A stretch of 35,444 nt of DNA from Leptospiraceae bacterium UBA2033 (GCA_002333425.1 DDBL01000081.1:1587-37030); one strand, 5' to 3'; counted from the first letter of the stretch, positions 6,419-14,574 are shown. The notes: generated from the sequence alone by a model not told the origin. Program-made: numbers and translations.

Positions 6419-7912
6419 GAATACCAATGGTTTACCGGCGATTGTAATCTTGCCATATTTTTCTCGAATCGTAGTTCGCATACGAAGAAGCATAACTGCA
6501 TTTAGGATATTTTTAACGAGAGTCTTGCTCTTTGTATATTTCTCTTCTTTTTCAATTTCAGATAGAGGAGTTCCCGCAAATAATTTTTTAGAAAATTCTT
6601 CCATGTCAGAAAAGGATTTTGGCGTTAAACCTGCATTGGTCAATTTAGTTTCGGTCGTACATAGTCGAACTAGATTTTCTAAATCACTGATTCGATTGTT
6701 ATAAGGAGTAGCGGTTAATAGCAACACTTTGGCACGTTCCCCGTGTGGATGAAGGCTATTTAGATTATGATAGAGTTTAGATTCCTTATTCCTAGCTCTA
6801 TGAGCTTCATCTAAAACGATTAAATCTATTTTCTTTGTAAATATTTCTTTTACTTCTGAATTTTCTAACTGAGAAAATTTCCCCTGTGAGTATAATGTTA
6901 GTAATCCACCATCTACAATTCCAAAGTATTTCTTTAATGTCTCTCTCCATTGTTCAAGCACTGTATTTGGCGGAGTGATGACTAAAACTCGTTTGTTATT
7001 TTTGATGTAGCGTTTGATGACTTCGCCAGCAGTAAACGTTTTTCCAAGACCAACTGAATCGGAAATAATCGCGCCATCGAGTTTTTCCAGTTTGTTCATT
7101 ACATTCTCAGCACCAATTCTTTGAAACTCCACAAGCTGATCGTTTACTTGTAAATCTTCATCGCTTAGAATTCCAAGAAAATACTTTACGATATACAAAA
7201 GCATTTGCAGTGGAGTAAGAAACACTTCTGCATCTACTATAGCAGTTTGATTCTCTTTGGCTTTTCGGATAGATTCTTCCACGACTTGCAAAAGCGTAGA
7301 ATCTAGCGGAATAGTTTCATTATCCCAGAGTTGCATAAACCATTCTTTGTATTTTTCAAAGAAGATTGGATCATGCTGCACCATGTTCAACTCACGGTTA
7401 TTCGAAAGACCGTTTAAAGTAAAATTGGAAGAACCAACGATTGTAAAAGTACGTGCAAATCCGCCATGATTCACTTTTGCAATATAAGCCTTTGCATGAA
7501 AAAAATCGTTTAGAAATAAGCGGATACTCATTGTTTTACTCTTTAGAAGATTTACCAAACCTTCTGCAGAACTAAGAGTTGTTTCTTCTAAGGAGTTTTC
7601 AAAATCTTGGATAATGGATTGAATTAATTTAGCTTTTTCGTTTTCATCGGATAATGCATTATCTAAAACATCGCGCGTGATTTTATCAGTCTTGGGACTA
7701 ATAATCATTCGAATTAAATCGGATGACTTGTCTATGACTTTTGGATTCGTGAACAAACTAGGATGAATTGCACCAAAGCCGGATAAGTAAAAATAACCCG
7801 TAGCAATATAAATTTCTTGAATGTAAGGAAACACAGCCTGATTTAGAAAATTTGATAATCTCTTCTCATCAGATTGATTGTCTAACAAAATCGGTGGTAA
7901 ATCATTGCTCAT
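6407..7912 (-). CDS. PLD-domain/SNF2-type helicase, C-terminally truncated remnant
   Basis: 501 aa. The N-terminal phospholipase-D-like domain has H139-x-K141 in 'FHAKAYI' and 'GSSNFT' (160-165). A superfamily 2 ATPase follows: Walker A DSVGLGKT (285-292), 'VLDEAH' (366-371) and 'LLTATPYNN' (398-406). The frame then ends soon after 'LRMRTTIREKYG' with a few residues and a stop inside the end of the methylase gene, so the entire second RecA domain (helicase C) is absent. Full-length relatives are about 1,000 aa and pair with the large Eco57I-type methylase whose remnants lie at 1995-4480 on the same strand. This looks like one half of an ancestral defence operon cut by the EcoRV-type cassette. 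ATP hydrolysis without the C-domain is unlikely. Confidence 0.85.
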   Translation of the reverse strand: MSNDLPPILLDNQSDEKRLSNFLNQAVFPYIQEIYIATGYFYLSGFGAIHPSLFTNPKVIDKSSDLIRMIISPKTDKITRDVLDNALSDENEKAKLIQSIIQDFENSLEETTLSSAEGLVNLLKSKTMSIRLFLNDFFHAKAYIAKVNHGGFARTFTIVGSSNFTLNGLSNNRELNMVQHDPIFFEKYKEWFMQLWDNETIPLDSTLLQVVEESIRKAKENQTAIVDAEVFLTPLQMLLYIVKYFLGILSDEDLQVNDQLVEFQRIGAENVMNKLEKLDGAIISDSVGLGKTFTAGEVIKRYIKNNKRVLVITPPNTVLEQWRETLKKYFGIVDGGLLTLYSQGKFSQLENSEVKEIFTKKIDLIVLDEAHRARNKESKLYHNLNSLHPHGERAKVLLLTATPYNNRISDLENLVRLCTTETKLTNAGLTPKSFSDMEEFSKKLFAGTPLSEIEKEEKYTKSKTLVKNILNAVMLLRMRTTIREKYGKITIAGKPLVFSSN

Positions 7913-8095
7913 AATTATATCCTACTCCAACGAAAGGACAGAATAGAGAGTATTTTTCACTAATATTATTGTCAAGGAAAAGCTATAAAGAACTTGTATT
8001 TTTATCAGGAAACGAGAATACGGAAAGATGTATTCAGGAAACAAACCTTTTCTCCTTTTAGTATTGGTTTCAATTTGAGTAAGTTTACGTTTCAC
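7913..8095. other. Non-coding segment upstream of the helicase remnant
   Basis: No convincing ORF on either strand. It must hold the promoter of the minus-strand helicase gene; I see no confident -35/-10 pair. It is the first part of a ~650-bp gene-free stretch (7913-8563), the rest of which is made of repeats. Confidence 0.5.
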
Positions 8096-8130
8096 TTTGT
8101 GTAGCTAATCCCCTGTTTCCCCTTTACGAA
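8096..8130. repeat. 35-bp copy of the island repeat
   Basis: Identical over 35 bases to 1837-1871, in the same orientation (TTTGTGTAGCTAATCCCC...). It breaks off after CCCCTTTACGAA, where the copies at 1784 and 1847 complete their hairpin with AGGGG. Confidence 0.8.
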
Positions 8131-8394
8131 CATAACGTTACCCACATCTGTTAAAAAGATTACCACCGATGGACACCGATCGCTTCGCTAACACCGATAT
8201 GCTTCGATTGAAAGCGAGTTGCTAGGTTCGTGTGCATGGACGAGATAAATATTTAGAGTATTTGAGTCATTAAACCGACGAATTTCGTACAATGACAGGA
8301 ATAAAACTAACCATAAGGCATATCGGTGTTAATCGGTGTCCATCGGTGGTGAAAATTCTGATACTTGTGTGTAAGGTTATGTTTCGCAAAGGGG
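8119..8394. mobile_element. Non-coding inverted-repeat element (MITE-like), about 276 bp
   Basis: The left arm, about 8119-8202, pairs imperfectly with the right arm, about 8315-8394. Both arms carry, from the tip inward, CCCCTTT(A/G)CGAA, ACATAAC(G/C)TTAC, and an exact CACCGATGGACACCGAT block, then TAACACCGATATGC. The left arm has a short extra CGCTTCGC insert. The ~110-bp centre holds no ORF. Long inverted arms and no transposase fit a miniature inverted-repeat element or large hairpin. The tips use the same CCCCTTT/AAAGGGG motif as the hairpins at 1784, 1847 and 1947. Confidence 0.6.
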
Positions 8395-8416
8395 GGATTA
8401 CACTTCCTTCGTGTTT

Positions 8417-8540
8417 GCGATACACTTAGATTACCTCTAAACTTACCTCCAAAGATAGGTGCAAAGATAGGTAAAAAAATTTATAGGCATGTTTGCACCT
8501 AAGTTTACCCCCAACTTTGCTCCTATACTAAGTGTATCGC
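8417..8540. repeat. 124-bp structured inverted repeat downstream of lptC
   Basis: Outer arms 8417-8429 (GCGATACACTTAG) and 8528-8540 are perfect reverse complements. Inside, AGGTGCAAA pairs with TTTGCACCT, and AAAGATAGGT is directly repeated. It ends 24 bp from the stop codon of the minus-strand lptC-like gene, so it may be in that mRNA's 3' end. It could be a terminator, a structured RNA or a second miniature element. Confidence 0.55.
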
Positions 8541-8563
8541 CAGTATATACAAAGTGTGTAAAA

Positions 8564-9109
8564 TCACTCTTTCTTCTCGAGCGGATTATCACTGCTAACC
8601 CCTGCTGGTTTTAGAATTTTTACTTTGTTCAAACCTTTGTCTGCTTCGAGACCCACTCCGCGGATGGTGGTTCCTTTCATTAGAATTGTGACCGGTTTAT
8701 CGGTGTTTAACTGTTCACTTTCTAAATCGTATGTTAGTTCTTCTGCTTTTAGGTGTTTGCTATCGTCTGTGATTAAATCAATATTTCCGCTTAGGACTAA
8801 TTTTTTTTCTTTTTGGTCGATTTCGCCTCTGTCGCTTTTTAGTCTGGAGTTAACTTTTCCTTTGTCGTATTGATCGAAGTCTAGACCATAAAAAATAGAC
8901 TTATTGGTGTTTGCATAAACAAATGCTTCCTTTGCTTTCAAAATCCAGATAAGTTCTCCTTTTTCGTTGAATGCATCTCTTTTAAAATTTCTAAGACTTA
9001 CAGTAGAGCCAGATTCTCTTTCGTTTTCTATTCGTAGGCTATTTTCTTTTTTACATCCAACATTAAAAATAAGGATAAGCGAGAATAGGATTAGATATTT
9101 ATTATTCAT
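8564..9109 (-). CDS. lptC: LptC-like LPS-export lipoprotein
   Basis: 181 aa. The N-terminus 'MNNKYLILFSLILIFNVGCKKE' is a lipoprotein signal: hydrophobic core then N-V-G-C, a loose lipobox of the spirochaetal kind, with Cys19 as the lipidated residue. The mature part is a run of beta-strand repeats in the LptC/OstA style: 'LRNFKRDAFNEKGELIWILKAKEA', 'KGKVNSRLKSDRGEIDQKEKKLVLSGNIDLIT', 'LKAEELTYDLESEQLNTDKPVTI', 'GVGLEAD'. LptC bridges the inner-membrane LptBFG transporter to LptA and passes LPS across the periplasm. E. coli LptC is anchored by a helix; here a lipid anchor would do this. It is transcribed divergently from the nfeD-like gene. Fairly sure of the family, less so of the LptC rather than LptA role. 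Confidence 0.75.
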   Translation of the reverse strand: MNNKYLILFSLILIFNVGCKKENSLRIENERESGSTVSLRNFKRDAFNEKGELIWILKAKEAFVYANTNKSIFYGLDFDQYDKGKVNSRLKSDRGEIDQKEKKLVLSGNIDLITDDSKHLKAEELTYDLESEQLNTDKPVTILMKGTTIRGVGLEADKGLNKVKILKPAGVSSDNPLEKKE

Positions 9110-9209
9110 AGAATTAATTTCACGAAACTAGTAACTAATGTAAACAAATTAAATCAAAAAACACTTTCCCTTTTTTAGATAGATAGTAGTTTGAGAAAAG
9201 GAATCAATT

Positions 9210-9743
9210 ATGCTTTATTTGGAAACAATTTACTTTTATATGGCACTTGTCGGGACAATTTTTTTTGTCATTAAATTTGCCCTTTCTCTTTTTGGTCATG
9301 ATGGGGATTTGTCTGAATTAGATGCGATGGATCCAGATAATCTGGATTTTAAATTTTTATCGTTGCAGACACTGTCCATTTTTTCAGCCTCTCTTGGTTG
9401 GATGGGACTTTTACTTTTTAAACAAACTCAATTTGGGGTATATATTAGTTTTGCGCTAGCTCTAGTTTTTGGTTTTGTTTGTGCTTTTTTTGAAATTTGG
9501 ATTTTTACCAAAGTAAAAGGACTTTCTCAAATCAATACATTAGATTTAGCTAATGCAATAGGAAAAGTTGGAAAAGTGTATCTTACCATTCCTGCATATG
9601 GGGAAGGGGAAATTCAAGTGAGCTTTCAAGGAAGTATGAAAAACCTAAAAGCAGTTTCTAGTTCAGGAGAAAAAATTCCTGCTTTTACAGAAATAAAAGT
9701 TTCTTCTGTTAGAGATGGAATTTTAGTAGTAGAAAGATTGTGA
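9210..9743 (+). CDS. NfeD-like membrane protein with OB-fold
   Basis: 177 aa. AAAAGGAATCAATT precedes the ATG at a good ribosome-site distance. Hydrophobic segments lie at about 7-28, 52-70 and 74-100; the last ~65 residues (110-177) are a small beta-barrel: 'AIGKVGKVYLTIPAYGEGEIQVSFQG...EIKVSSVRDGILVVERL', the OB-fold of NfeD/YuaF proteins. These form pairs with flotillins and act with them in membrane microdomains; the flotillin gene follows 31 bp downstream, which supports the call. It lacks the N-terminal ClpP-like protease domain of long NfeD proteins. Confidence 0.8.
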   Translation: MLYLETIYFYMALVGTIFFVIKFALSLFGHDGDLSELDAMDPDNLDFKFLSLQTLSIFSASLGWMGLLLFKQTQFGVYISFALALVFGFVCAFFEIWIFTKVKGLSQINTLDLANAIGKVGKVYLTIPAYGEGEIQVSFQGSMKNLKAVSSSGEKIPAFTEIKVSSVRDGILVVERL

Positions 9744-9774
9744 AAAGATTTGCGATAGAGAAAGGAGCTAAGGT

Positions 9775-11391
9775 ATGGGAGAAATTTTAGGAGTATTTTC
9801 AATTCCGATTTTAATCGGAGCATCAGTGTCTTATTTTTTAGTGAAGCGTTATAGACGTTGTCCCTCAAATAAGATTCTTGTTATATATGGGCGTGTAGGA
9901 AAAGACAAAAGTGCAATTTGTATTCATGGTGGTGGAACTTTTGTTTGGCCTCTCATTCAAGATTCTCAATTTTTGAGTCTTGAGCCAATGACGATTGAGA
10001 TTAATCTAACTGGTGCTCTTTCCAAACAGAATATTCGTATCAATACTCCGAGCACTTTTACAGTGGGAATTTCCACTGATCCAAGCCTAATGGGAAATGC
10101 TGCCGAGCGGCTACTCAGTTTATCCGATGCACAAATTAAAACACAGGCTGAGGATATTATCCTAGGTCAACTTCGTCTTGTGATTGCAACTCTTGATATT
10201 GAAGAAATTAATCAGAACAGAGAAAAATTCCTAGCTCAGATAAATGAAAACGTAACCACAGAGTTGAACAAACTCGGTCTTACCCTCATCAACGTAAATA
10301 TCAAAGACTTAACAGATGAGTCTGGTTATATTGAAGCAATCGGTAAAAAAGCTGCTGCAGAGGCAATTAACCAAGCAAAGATTGAAGTATCTAACCAAGA
10401 AAAATTTGGTGCAACAGGACAAGCAAAAGCTACAAGAGAGAGAGATGTAGAAGTAGCCAAAGAAACAGCCGAGTCTCTCAAGGGACAAAAGGAAGCCGAC
10501 ATTGACCAGATGATTCGAGTGGCAGAGTTAGATGCGTTAGGCGCTTCCAAACAAGCTGAGGCAATTCGTAACAAAGAAATCAATATTTCGATTCAACAAG
10601 CAGAAGCAGAGAAGGGGAAAAAGGAAGCAGAAGCGAATAAACGTATTAGCGTTTCCGACTTTGAATTCAAAGCTGTGGAAGGAGAAAAAGTCGCAGACCA
10701 GAAAAAACGGATTGCAGTTGCGGAAAACAATGCGTTAGCCGTTGATGGAGAGAACAAGTCAAAAGCAAAAGTCGCAGAGTCTAACGCAGAGCTTGCTAAA
10801 CGTGAATCGGAAGCACTCAGAATCGGAGAAGTGGCAAAAGCAAATGCGGCTACAGAAATTTCTAAAGCTGAAAAAGAAGCCGAAGTTGCCAAATTAGAAA
10901 AAACTCAACTAGCCCAACAAGAAGTGGAGAAGAAGAGAATTGAAGTAGAGGCAGAGGCGGAGGCAGAAAGAATTCGTCGTATTGCAAAAGGGGAAGCGGA
11001 TGCTACTTTATTTAAGTTCAAAGCAGAAGCGGAAGGGTTACAGTCCTTACTCGAAGCAAAAGCAGAGGGTTATAAAAGAGTTATCTCCGCGTCTAACGGT
11101 GATGCAGGACTTGCCGCAACTCTTTTAGTCATTGAAAAAATGGAAGCGATAGTTGGTAAACAAGTAGAAGCAATTTCCAATCTCAAGATTGACAAGATTA
11201 CAGTTTGGGATTCAGGAAATGGAGGAGCGGGTAACGGGAGTTCTACCGCAAATTTCTTAAAAGGATTCATCGGCGCACTTCCACCTCTTCAAGAACTGGC
11301 GAAACAAGCCGGAATTGAACTTCCTGAATATTTGGGTAAACTAAGCGATATTGATAAGAAAGACAAGCCTAAAGGATCAACAAAAGAGTAG
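9775..11391 (+). CDS. Flotillin-like SPFH-domain protein
   Basis: 538 aa. One N-terminal hydrophobic stretch (about 4-24) ends in 'KRYRRCPSNKILVIYG', the usual start of an SPFH domain in the FloT/YqiK group. The SPFH domain runs to about residue 195. From about 200 to 440 is an Ala/Glu/Lys-rich coiled coil with repeated 'AEAE' stretches, then 'KAEGYKRVISASNGDAGLAATLLVIEKMEAI', the flotillin C-terminal oligomerisation block. Flotillins scaffold membrane microdomains. AAAGGAGCTAAGGT precedes the ATG. Together with the NfeD-like gene it is a classic two-gene unit. Several long antisense ORFs across the coiled coil are by-products of its biased codons. Confidence 0.9.
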   Translation: MGEILGVFSIPILIGASVSYFLVKRYRRCPSNKILVIYGRVGKDKSAICIHGGGTFVWPLIQDSQFLSLEPMTIEINLTGALSKQNIRINTPSTFTVGISTDPSLMGNAAERLLSLSDAQIKTQAEDIILGQLRLVIATLDIEEINQNREKFLAQINENVTTELNKLGLTLINVNIKDLTDESGYIEAIGKKAAAEAINQAKIEVSNQEKFGATGQAKATRERDVEVAKETAESLKGQKEADIDQMIRVAELDALGASKQAEAIRNKEINISIQQAEAEKGKKEAEANKRISVSDFEFKAVEGEKVADQKKRIAVAENNALAVDGENKSKAKVAESNAELAKRESEALRIGEVAKANAATEISKAEKEAEVAKLEKTQLAQQEVEKKRIEVEAEAEAERIRRIAKGEADATLFKFKAEAEGLQSLLEAKAEGYKRVISASNGDAGLAATLLVIEKMEAIVGKQVEAISNLKIDKITVWDSGNGGAGNGSSTANFLKGFIGALPPLQELAKQAGIELPEYLGKLSDIDKKDKPKGSTKE

Positions 11392-11407
11392 AGGCGAGGA
11401 GTATTAA

Positions 11408-11623
11408 ATGAGTGTTAATTTAGATGTAATATCAAAAAAAGAACTTGAATCAATTATCGAAAGAACGATTGAACGGAAGCTCATGCAGATTCTAGGTGAC
11501 CCTGATCATGGTTTAGTTTTGAAAAAAACTTTGCAAAAGCGATTAGAATCGCAATTAAAAAAAGTTTCGCAAGGTGAGATAGGAAAGCCGCTTAGGGTAA
11601 TTGGTAAAACTTCTAAGAGGTAA
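11408..11623 (+). CDS. Putative antitoxin of a type II toxin-antitoxin pair
   Basis: 71 aa, rich in charged helix ('KKELESIIERTIERKLMQILGDPDHGLVLKKTLQKRLESQLKKV'), with a basic tail. GAGGAGTATTAA lies ahead of its ATG. It ends 2 nt before the RelE/ParE-type toxin frame, so the order is antitoxin then toxin. I do not recognise a named antitoxin family; the call rests on size, position and helical character. Confidence 0.55.
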   Translation: MSVNLDVISKKELESIIERTIERKLMQILGDPDHGLVLKKTLQKRLESQLKKVSQGEIGKPLRVIGKTSKR

Positions 11624-11625
11624 TT

Positions 11626-11889
11626 TTGATTTTTAAAATTCATTTTTTAGAAGAGGCTAATAAAGATTTAACGAATCTGAATAAAAATGATTCTAGAATT
11701 ATTCTTAAAAAAATTAACTGGCTAGCCCTTAATGTAAAAACTGCTAAGCATTTATCGTTATCGGCTAATCTTGCAGGGTTATATAAATTAAGAGTAGGCG
11801 ATTTTAGAGTTATCTATCAGATATTAGATAAAGAATCTATTCTTTTAATTCATGCAGTTGGTCATAGGAAAGATATTTATGATATGTAA
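11626..11889 (+). CDS. RelE/ParE-family toxin
   Basis: 87 aa from a TTG start. 'IHFLEEANKDLTNLNKNDSRIILKKINWL' followed by 'LYKLRVGDFRVIYQILDKESILLIHAVGHRKDIYDM' is the RelE/ParE fold: the central 'LR.GDFRVIY' and terminal 'GHR+D.Y' are the strongest marks of the RelE-type mRNA interferases. RelE proteins cut mRNA on the ribosome, ParE proteins poison gyrase; the GHRKDIY end favours RelE. The basic and aromatic residues of that motif are present, so it is probably intact. The pair sits between flotillin and fmt, genes otherwise of core type, and so looks like an insertion. Confidence 0.82.
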   Translation: MIFKIHFLEEANKDLTNLNKNDSRIILKKINWLALNVKTAKHLSLSANLAGLYKLRVGDFRVIYQILDKESILLIHAVGHRKDIYDM

Positions 11890-11901
11890 AGGTTACTTAC
11901 T

Positions 11902-12843
11902 TTGAAGATTGGTTATTTTGGTACACCAGAACATTCAGCTAGGTTATTAGATGCCCTTTTAAAAGAAGGGCATGAGATTGTATTTGTAGCGACAAATCTA
12001 GATAAGCCGGTTGGTCGTAATAAAACATTGTCACCTTCTCCGGTGAAAGCGTTAGCTATGGAGCATAACGTTCCTGTTTTACAATTTGCGAGCATTCGAA
12101 ATGAAGATGCGATTCGCCAGATCAATTCTTTTTCTGCTGAGATATATATTGTGTTTGCGTATGGTTATATTATCCCGAGAGAAATTTTTTCTTATCCACC
12201 TTTAGGGACAATCAATTTACATGGAAGTCTCCTTCCCGAATACAGAGGAGCATCTCCCGTTCAGTCAGCGATTTTGGATGGAAAGTCTGTTACTGGTGCG
12301 ACCATTCAGTATATTACCGAAGAGTTGGATGCAGGTGATATAGTAAGCCAAGTGCAAGTTCTCATTTCTAGAGAAGATTCCTTTGGATCTCTTTTGGAAA
12401 AAATTACCCAAGTGGGACTGGGCGATGTGCTTAGGATTCTTAGGGAATCAAATGGAAAACGTTTTGTGGCAACTTTGCAAGATCACACAAAAGCAACTCA
12501 CTGTAAAAAAATCAAACCGGAAGACAGGAAGTTAGATTTTTCGCAGCCAGCAGAAGTTTTATTTAATAAGATTCGTGCCTTTAATCCAGGCTACATTTGT
12601 TATACGATGTTTCGGGAGAAAAGACTCAATTTGTATTCCACAAAAGTTTATGCAGGTGAGTTGGAAATTACTCCAAAGGGGAGTGGAGTTTTACATCTTT
12701 TGGATAAAAAAACAATCGGTGTCGAATGTGGAGATTCTAAAATTTTAATTCTTGAATCCCTTCAGCCAGAAAATAAGAAGGTAATGTCTTCTTTGGATTT
12801 TATAAATGGCTCAAAGCCTCAGACGGGAGAGATTTTCCTTTGA
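11902..12843 (+). CDS. fmt: Methionyl-tRNA formyltransferase
   Basis: 313 aa, the family's usual length. It transfers a formyl group from 10-formyl-THF to Met-tRNAfMet. N-terminal Rossmann part 'MKIGYFGTPEHSARLLDALL'; catalytic N105 and H107 in 'INLHGSLLPEYRGASPVQ', and D143 in 'EELDAGDI'; C-terminal tRNA-binding domain from about 205. The start is TTG at 11902. It is the first gene of a run of translation genes with short or overlapping junctions; its TGA overlaps the TTG of the next gene. Confidence 0.95.
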   Translation: MKIGYFGTPEHSARLLDALLKEGHEIVFVATNLDKPVGRNKTLSPSPVKALAMEHNVPVLQFASIRNEDAIRQINSFSAEIYIVFAYGYIIPREIFSYPPLGTINLHGSLLPEYRGASPVQSAILDGKSVTGATIQYITEELDAGDIVSQVQVLISREDSFGSLLEKITQVGLGDVLRILRESNGKRFVATLQDHTKATHCKKIKPEDRKLDFSQPAEVLFNKIRAFNPGYICYTMFREKRLNLYSTKVYAGELEITPKGSGVLHLLDKKTIGVECGDSKILILESLQPENKKVMSSLDFINGSKPQTGEIFL

Positions 12844-13838
12844 AAGAATTTTTAAATAAGTTAAAAGTTGTACCGGCTCTCGGTTATATTTTATTTATTA
12901 CTACAGGTCTTATCGTATTTTTTATTGCCGCCTTTTTGGTTGTGTTACTTAGAACTAAAAGTTCAGCCAGTATTACCATGCCAGATTTACTTGGTCAGCA
13001 ATATACAGAAGTCCACAACGAGCTAATGCGCCTTCGCCTAAAAGTGCGAATCGAAAATAAACGTTATCCCGAGAAAAACGATGGAGAAATTCTATACCAA
13101 TCTATCTCTGCTGGGAAAGCAGTGGAAGCTGGTTCAAAATTATACCTTACTGTAAATACTGGTGTTGATCGTGTCAAAATGCCTGACCTAAAAGGTCAGA
13201 CTTTAAACAACGCCAAAGCGGCTCTAGATAAAGTTCTATCTGGAGAGACCTATGTTACTCTTTCGATTGGTGGTATCACTTATATTCCAGTTTCTGCGGG
13301 GCAATCTCCCGATACAGTAGTAGGGCAGATTCCAGAAGCAGATAAAGTAATTACAACTCGTGAAAAAATATATCTTTTGGTTACAGAGCCAGACACTAAG
13401 GATAAGTCATCTAGGGTAGAGGAATACAAAGGTATACCTTTTCCACTAGTAGCCAAAATCCTAAATACAAAAAAAATAAAATACAAAGTCTCAGAAATCA
13501 TTCCAACAAAAGACAAAAGAGAGAATGGTTTTATTGAATCTTATTTAGTAACCCAAGAAGGATTGTATAGTTTTAAAGTATACTATTTTGAAACCGAAAA
13601 TAAGGTTCAAAGTGGTTATGAAAAAATTTCCTATAAGGTAGATAATACAAAACCTTACAAACTACAGGTTCAAAAACTAGACGATGAATCTATAACGCAA
13701 AATTTATTCGAAGACATTTCATTTCAAAAAGACGAAGAGTTGAAGTTTGTTTTTTATCGTGAGGGAGACGTGCGTGTTTCTCTTATTGGAATGGATGGAG
13801 ATAATGAAAAATCTTTCAAATTCAGGAGTGAGTTATGA
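12840..13838 (+). CDS. Membrane-anchored PASTA-domain protein
   Basis: 332 aa, TTG start overlapping the fmt stop (TTGA). One transmembrane helix at about 15-40, then two PASTA repeats: about 44-108 ('MPDLLGQQYTEVHNELMRL...') and 112-184 ('MPDLKGQTLNNAKAALDK...VVGQIPEADKVI'). The remaining ~145 residues are unassigned and look beta-rich. PASTA domains bind muropeptides or cell-wall glycan and usually belong to PknB-type kinases or PBPs; no kinase or transpeptidase domain is present here. Its place between fmt and rpe suggests co-transcription only. Function: probable periplasmic cell-wall sensor or binding protein (inference). Confidence 0.8.
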   Translation: MKEFLNKLKVVPALGYILFITTGLIVFFIAAFLVVLLRTKSSASITMPDLLGQQYTEVHNELMRLRLKVRIENKRYPEKNDGEILYQSISAGKAVEAGSKLYLTVNTGVDRVKMPDLKGQTLNNAKAALDKVLSGETYVTLSIGGITYIPVSAGQSPDTVVGQIPEADKVITTREKIYLLVTEPDTKDKSSRVEEYKGIPFPLVAKILNTKKIKYKVSEIIPTKDKRENGFIESYLVTQEGLYSFKVYYFETENKVQSGYEKISYKVDNTKPYKLQVQKLDDESITQNLFEDISFQKDEELKFVFYREGDVRVSLIGMDGDNEKSFKFRSEL

Positions 13839-14485
13839 TGAAAATTTCCGCCTCAATATTGGCTACACCTTTAAGTTCTCTTGCGACTATCGTTCCCAAA
13901 TTTAAGTCCAAGGCGATAGACTACATTCACATGGATGTAATGGATGGCAATTTTGTGCCTCAGATAAGTTTTGGCGAGGCATTGACCGAAGAAGTGGGAA
14001 AACTAACCGATATTCCATTGGATGTTCATTTGATGGTTAAAAATCCAGAATTTCATGTTCAAAAATACTATAAAATGAAGCCTGAATTTATTACGTTTCA
14101 CCGAGAAGCCACTAATTTCCCGATTCGTCTAGCGGAAGAAATTCGTAAGAATGGAAGCAAAGTAGGGATTGCCTTAAACCCGGCAACACCTGTGGAAATG
14201 ATTGAGGATTGTCTTCCCTATATCGACTTAATTCTTATCATGACTGTCGAGCCTGGATTTTATGGACAAAGTTTTGTGAAAAGTGGACTTGAAAAAATCA
14301 ATCGTGCAAAAGAGTTGATTGGTTCTTATCCAATTCAGCTCGAAGTGGATGGGGGAGTCAATTCAGAGAATATTAAACGTCTCTCAGAAATTGGCGTAAA
14401 TATTTGTGTTGCTGGGTCTGCAGTTTTTAAGTCAGGAAAGCCAAATGAAAGCGCTTTACAGCTTAAAAACTTGACAAAAACCTAG
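13835..14485 (+). CDS. rpe: Ribulose-phosphate 3-epimerase
   Basis: 216 aa, full length for this TIM-barrel enzyme, which interconverts ribulose-5-phosphate and xylulose-5-phosphate in the pentose phosphate pathway. Metal and catalytic residues are in 'IHMDVMDGNFVP' (H32, D34), 'VHLMVKNP' (H65) and 'LEVDGGVN'; the phosphate-binding loop is 'VAGSAVF'. The flexible 'MTVEPGFYGQSF' loop is present. Two ATGs in a row begin the gene, overlapping the TGA of the PASTA gene. Confidence 0.95.
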   Translation: MMKISASILATPLSSLATIVPKFKSKAIDYIHMDVMDGNFVPQISFGEALTEEVGKLTDIPLDVHLMVKNPEFHVQKYYKMKPEFITFHREATNFPIRLAEEIRKNGSKVGIALNPATPVEMIEDCLPYIDLILIMTVEPGFYGQSFVKSGLEKINRAKELIGSYPIQLEVDGGVNSENIKRLSEIGVNICVAGSAVFKSGKPNESALQLKNLTKT

Positions 14486-14527
14486 TATTTTTTTTTGTTA
14501 CTTTATGAAGGAATTCATATCCTTTTT

Positions 14528-14546
14528 ACTGACTTAGTTAGTCAGT
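14528..14546. promoter_or_regulatory. Hairpin in the rpsP leader
   Basis: ACTGACT-TAGTT-AGTCAGT forms a 7-bp stem, 28 nt ahead of the rpsP start. It may be a leader structure or operator for the ribosomal protein genes. A TTGACA at about 14471-14476, inside the end of rpe, could be a -35 box, but no good -10 is evident. Confidence 0.3.
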
Positions 14547-14574
14547 GTTACGGAATGATAGAAAGGAAATAAAA

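Noticed and set aside
10326..11270. Three antisense ORFs rich in Ala/Ser across the flotillin gene
   Set aside because: They arise from the biased codons of the flotillin coiled coil; no ribosome sites or family features.
14545..14574. Upstream extension of rpsP
   Set aside because: The extra residues do not match S16, and the ribosome site lies after that start.
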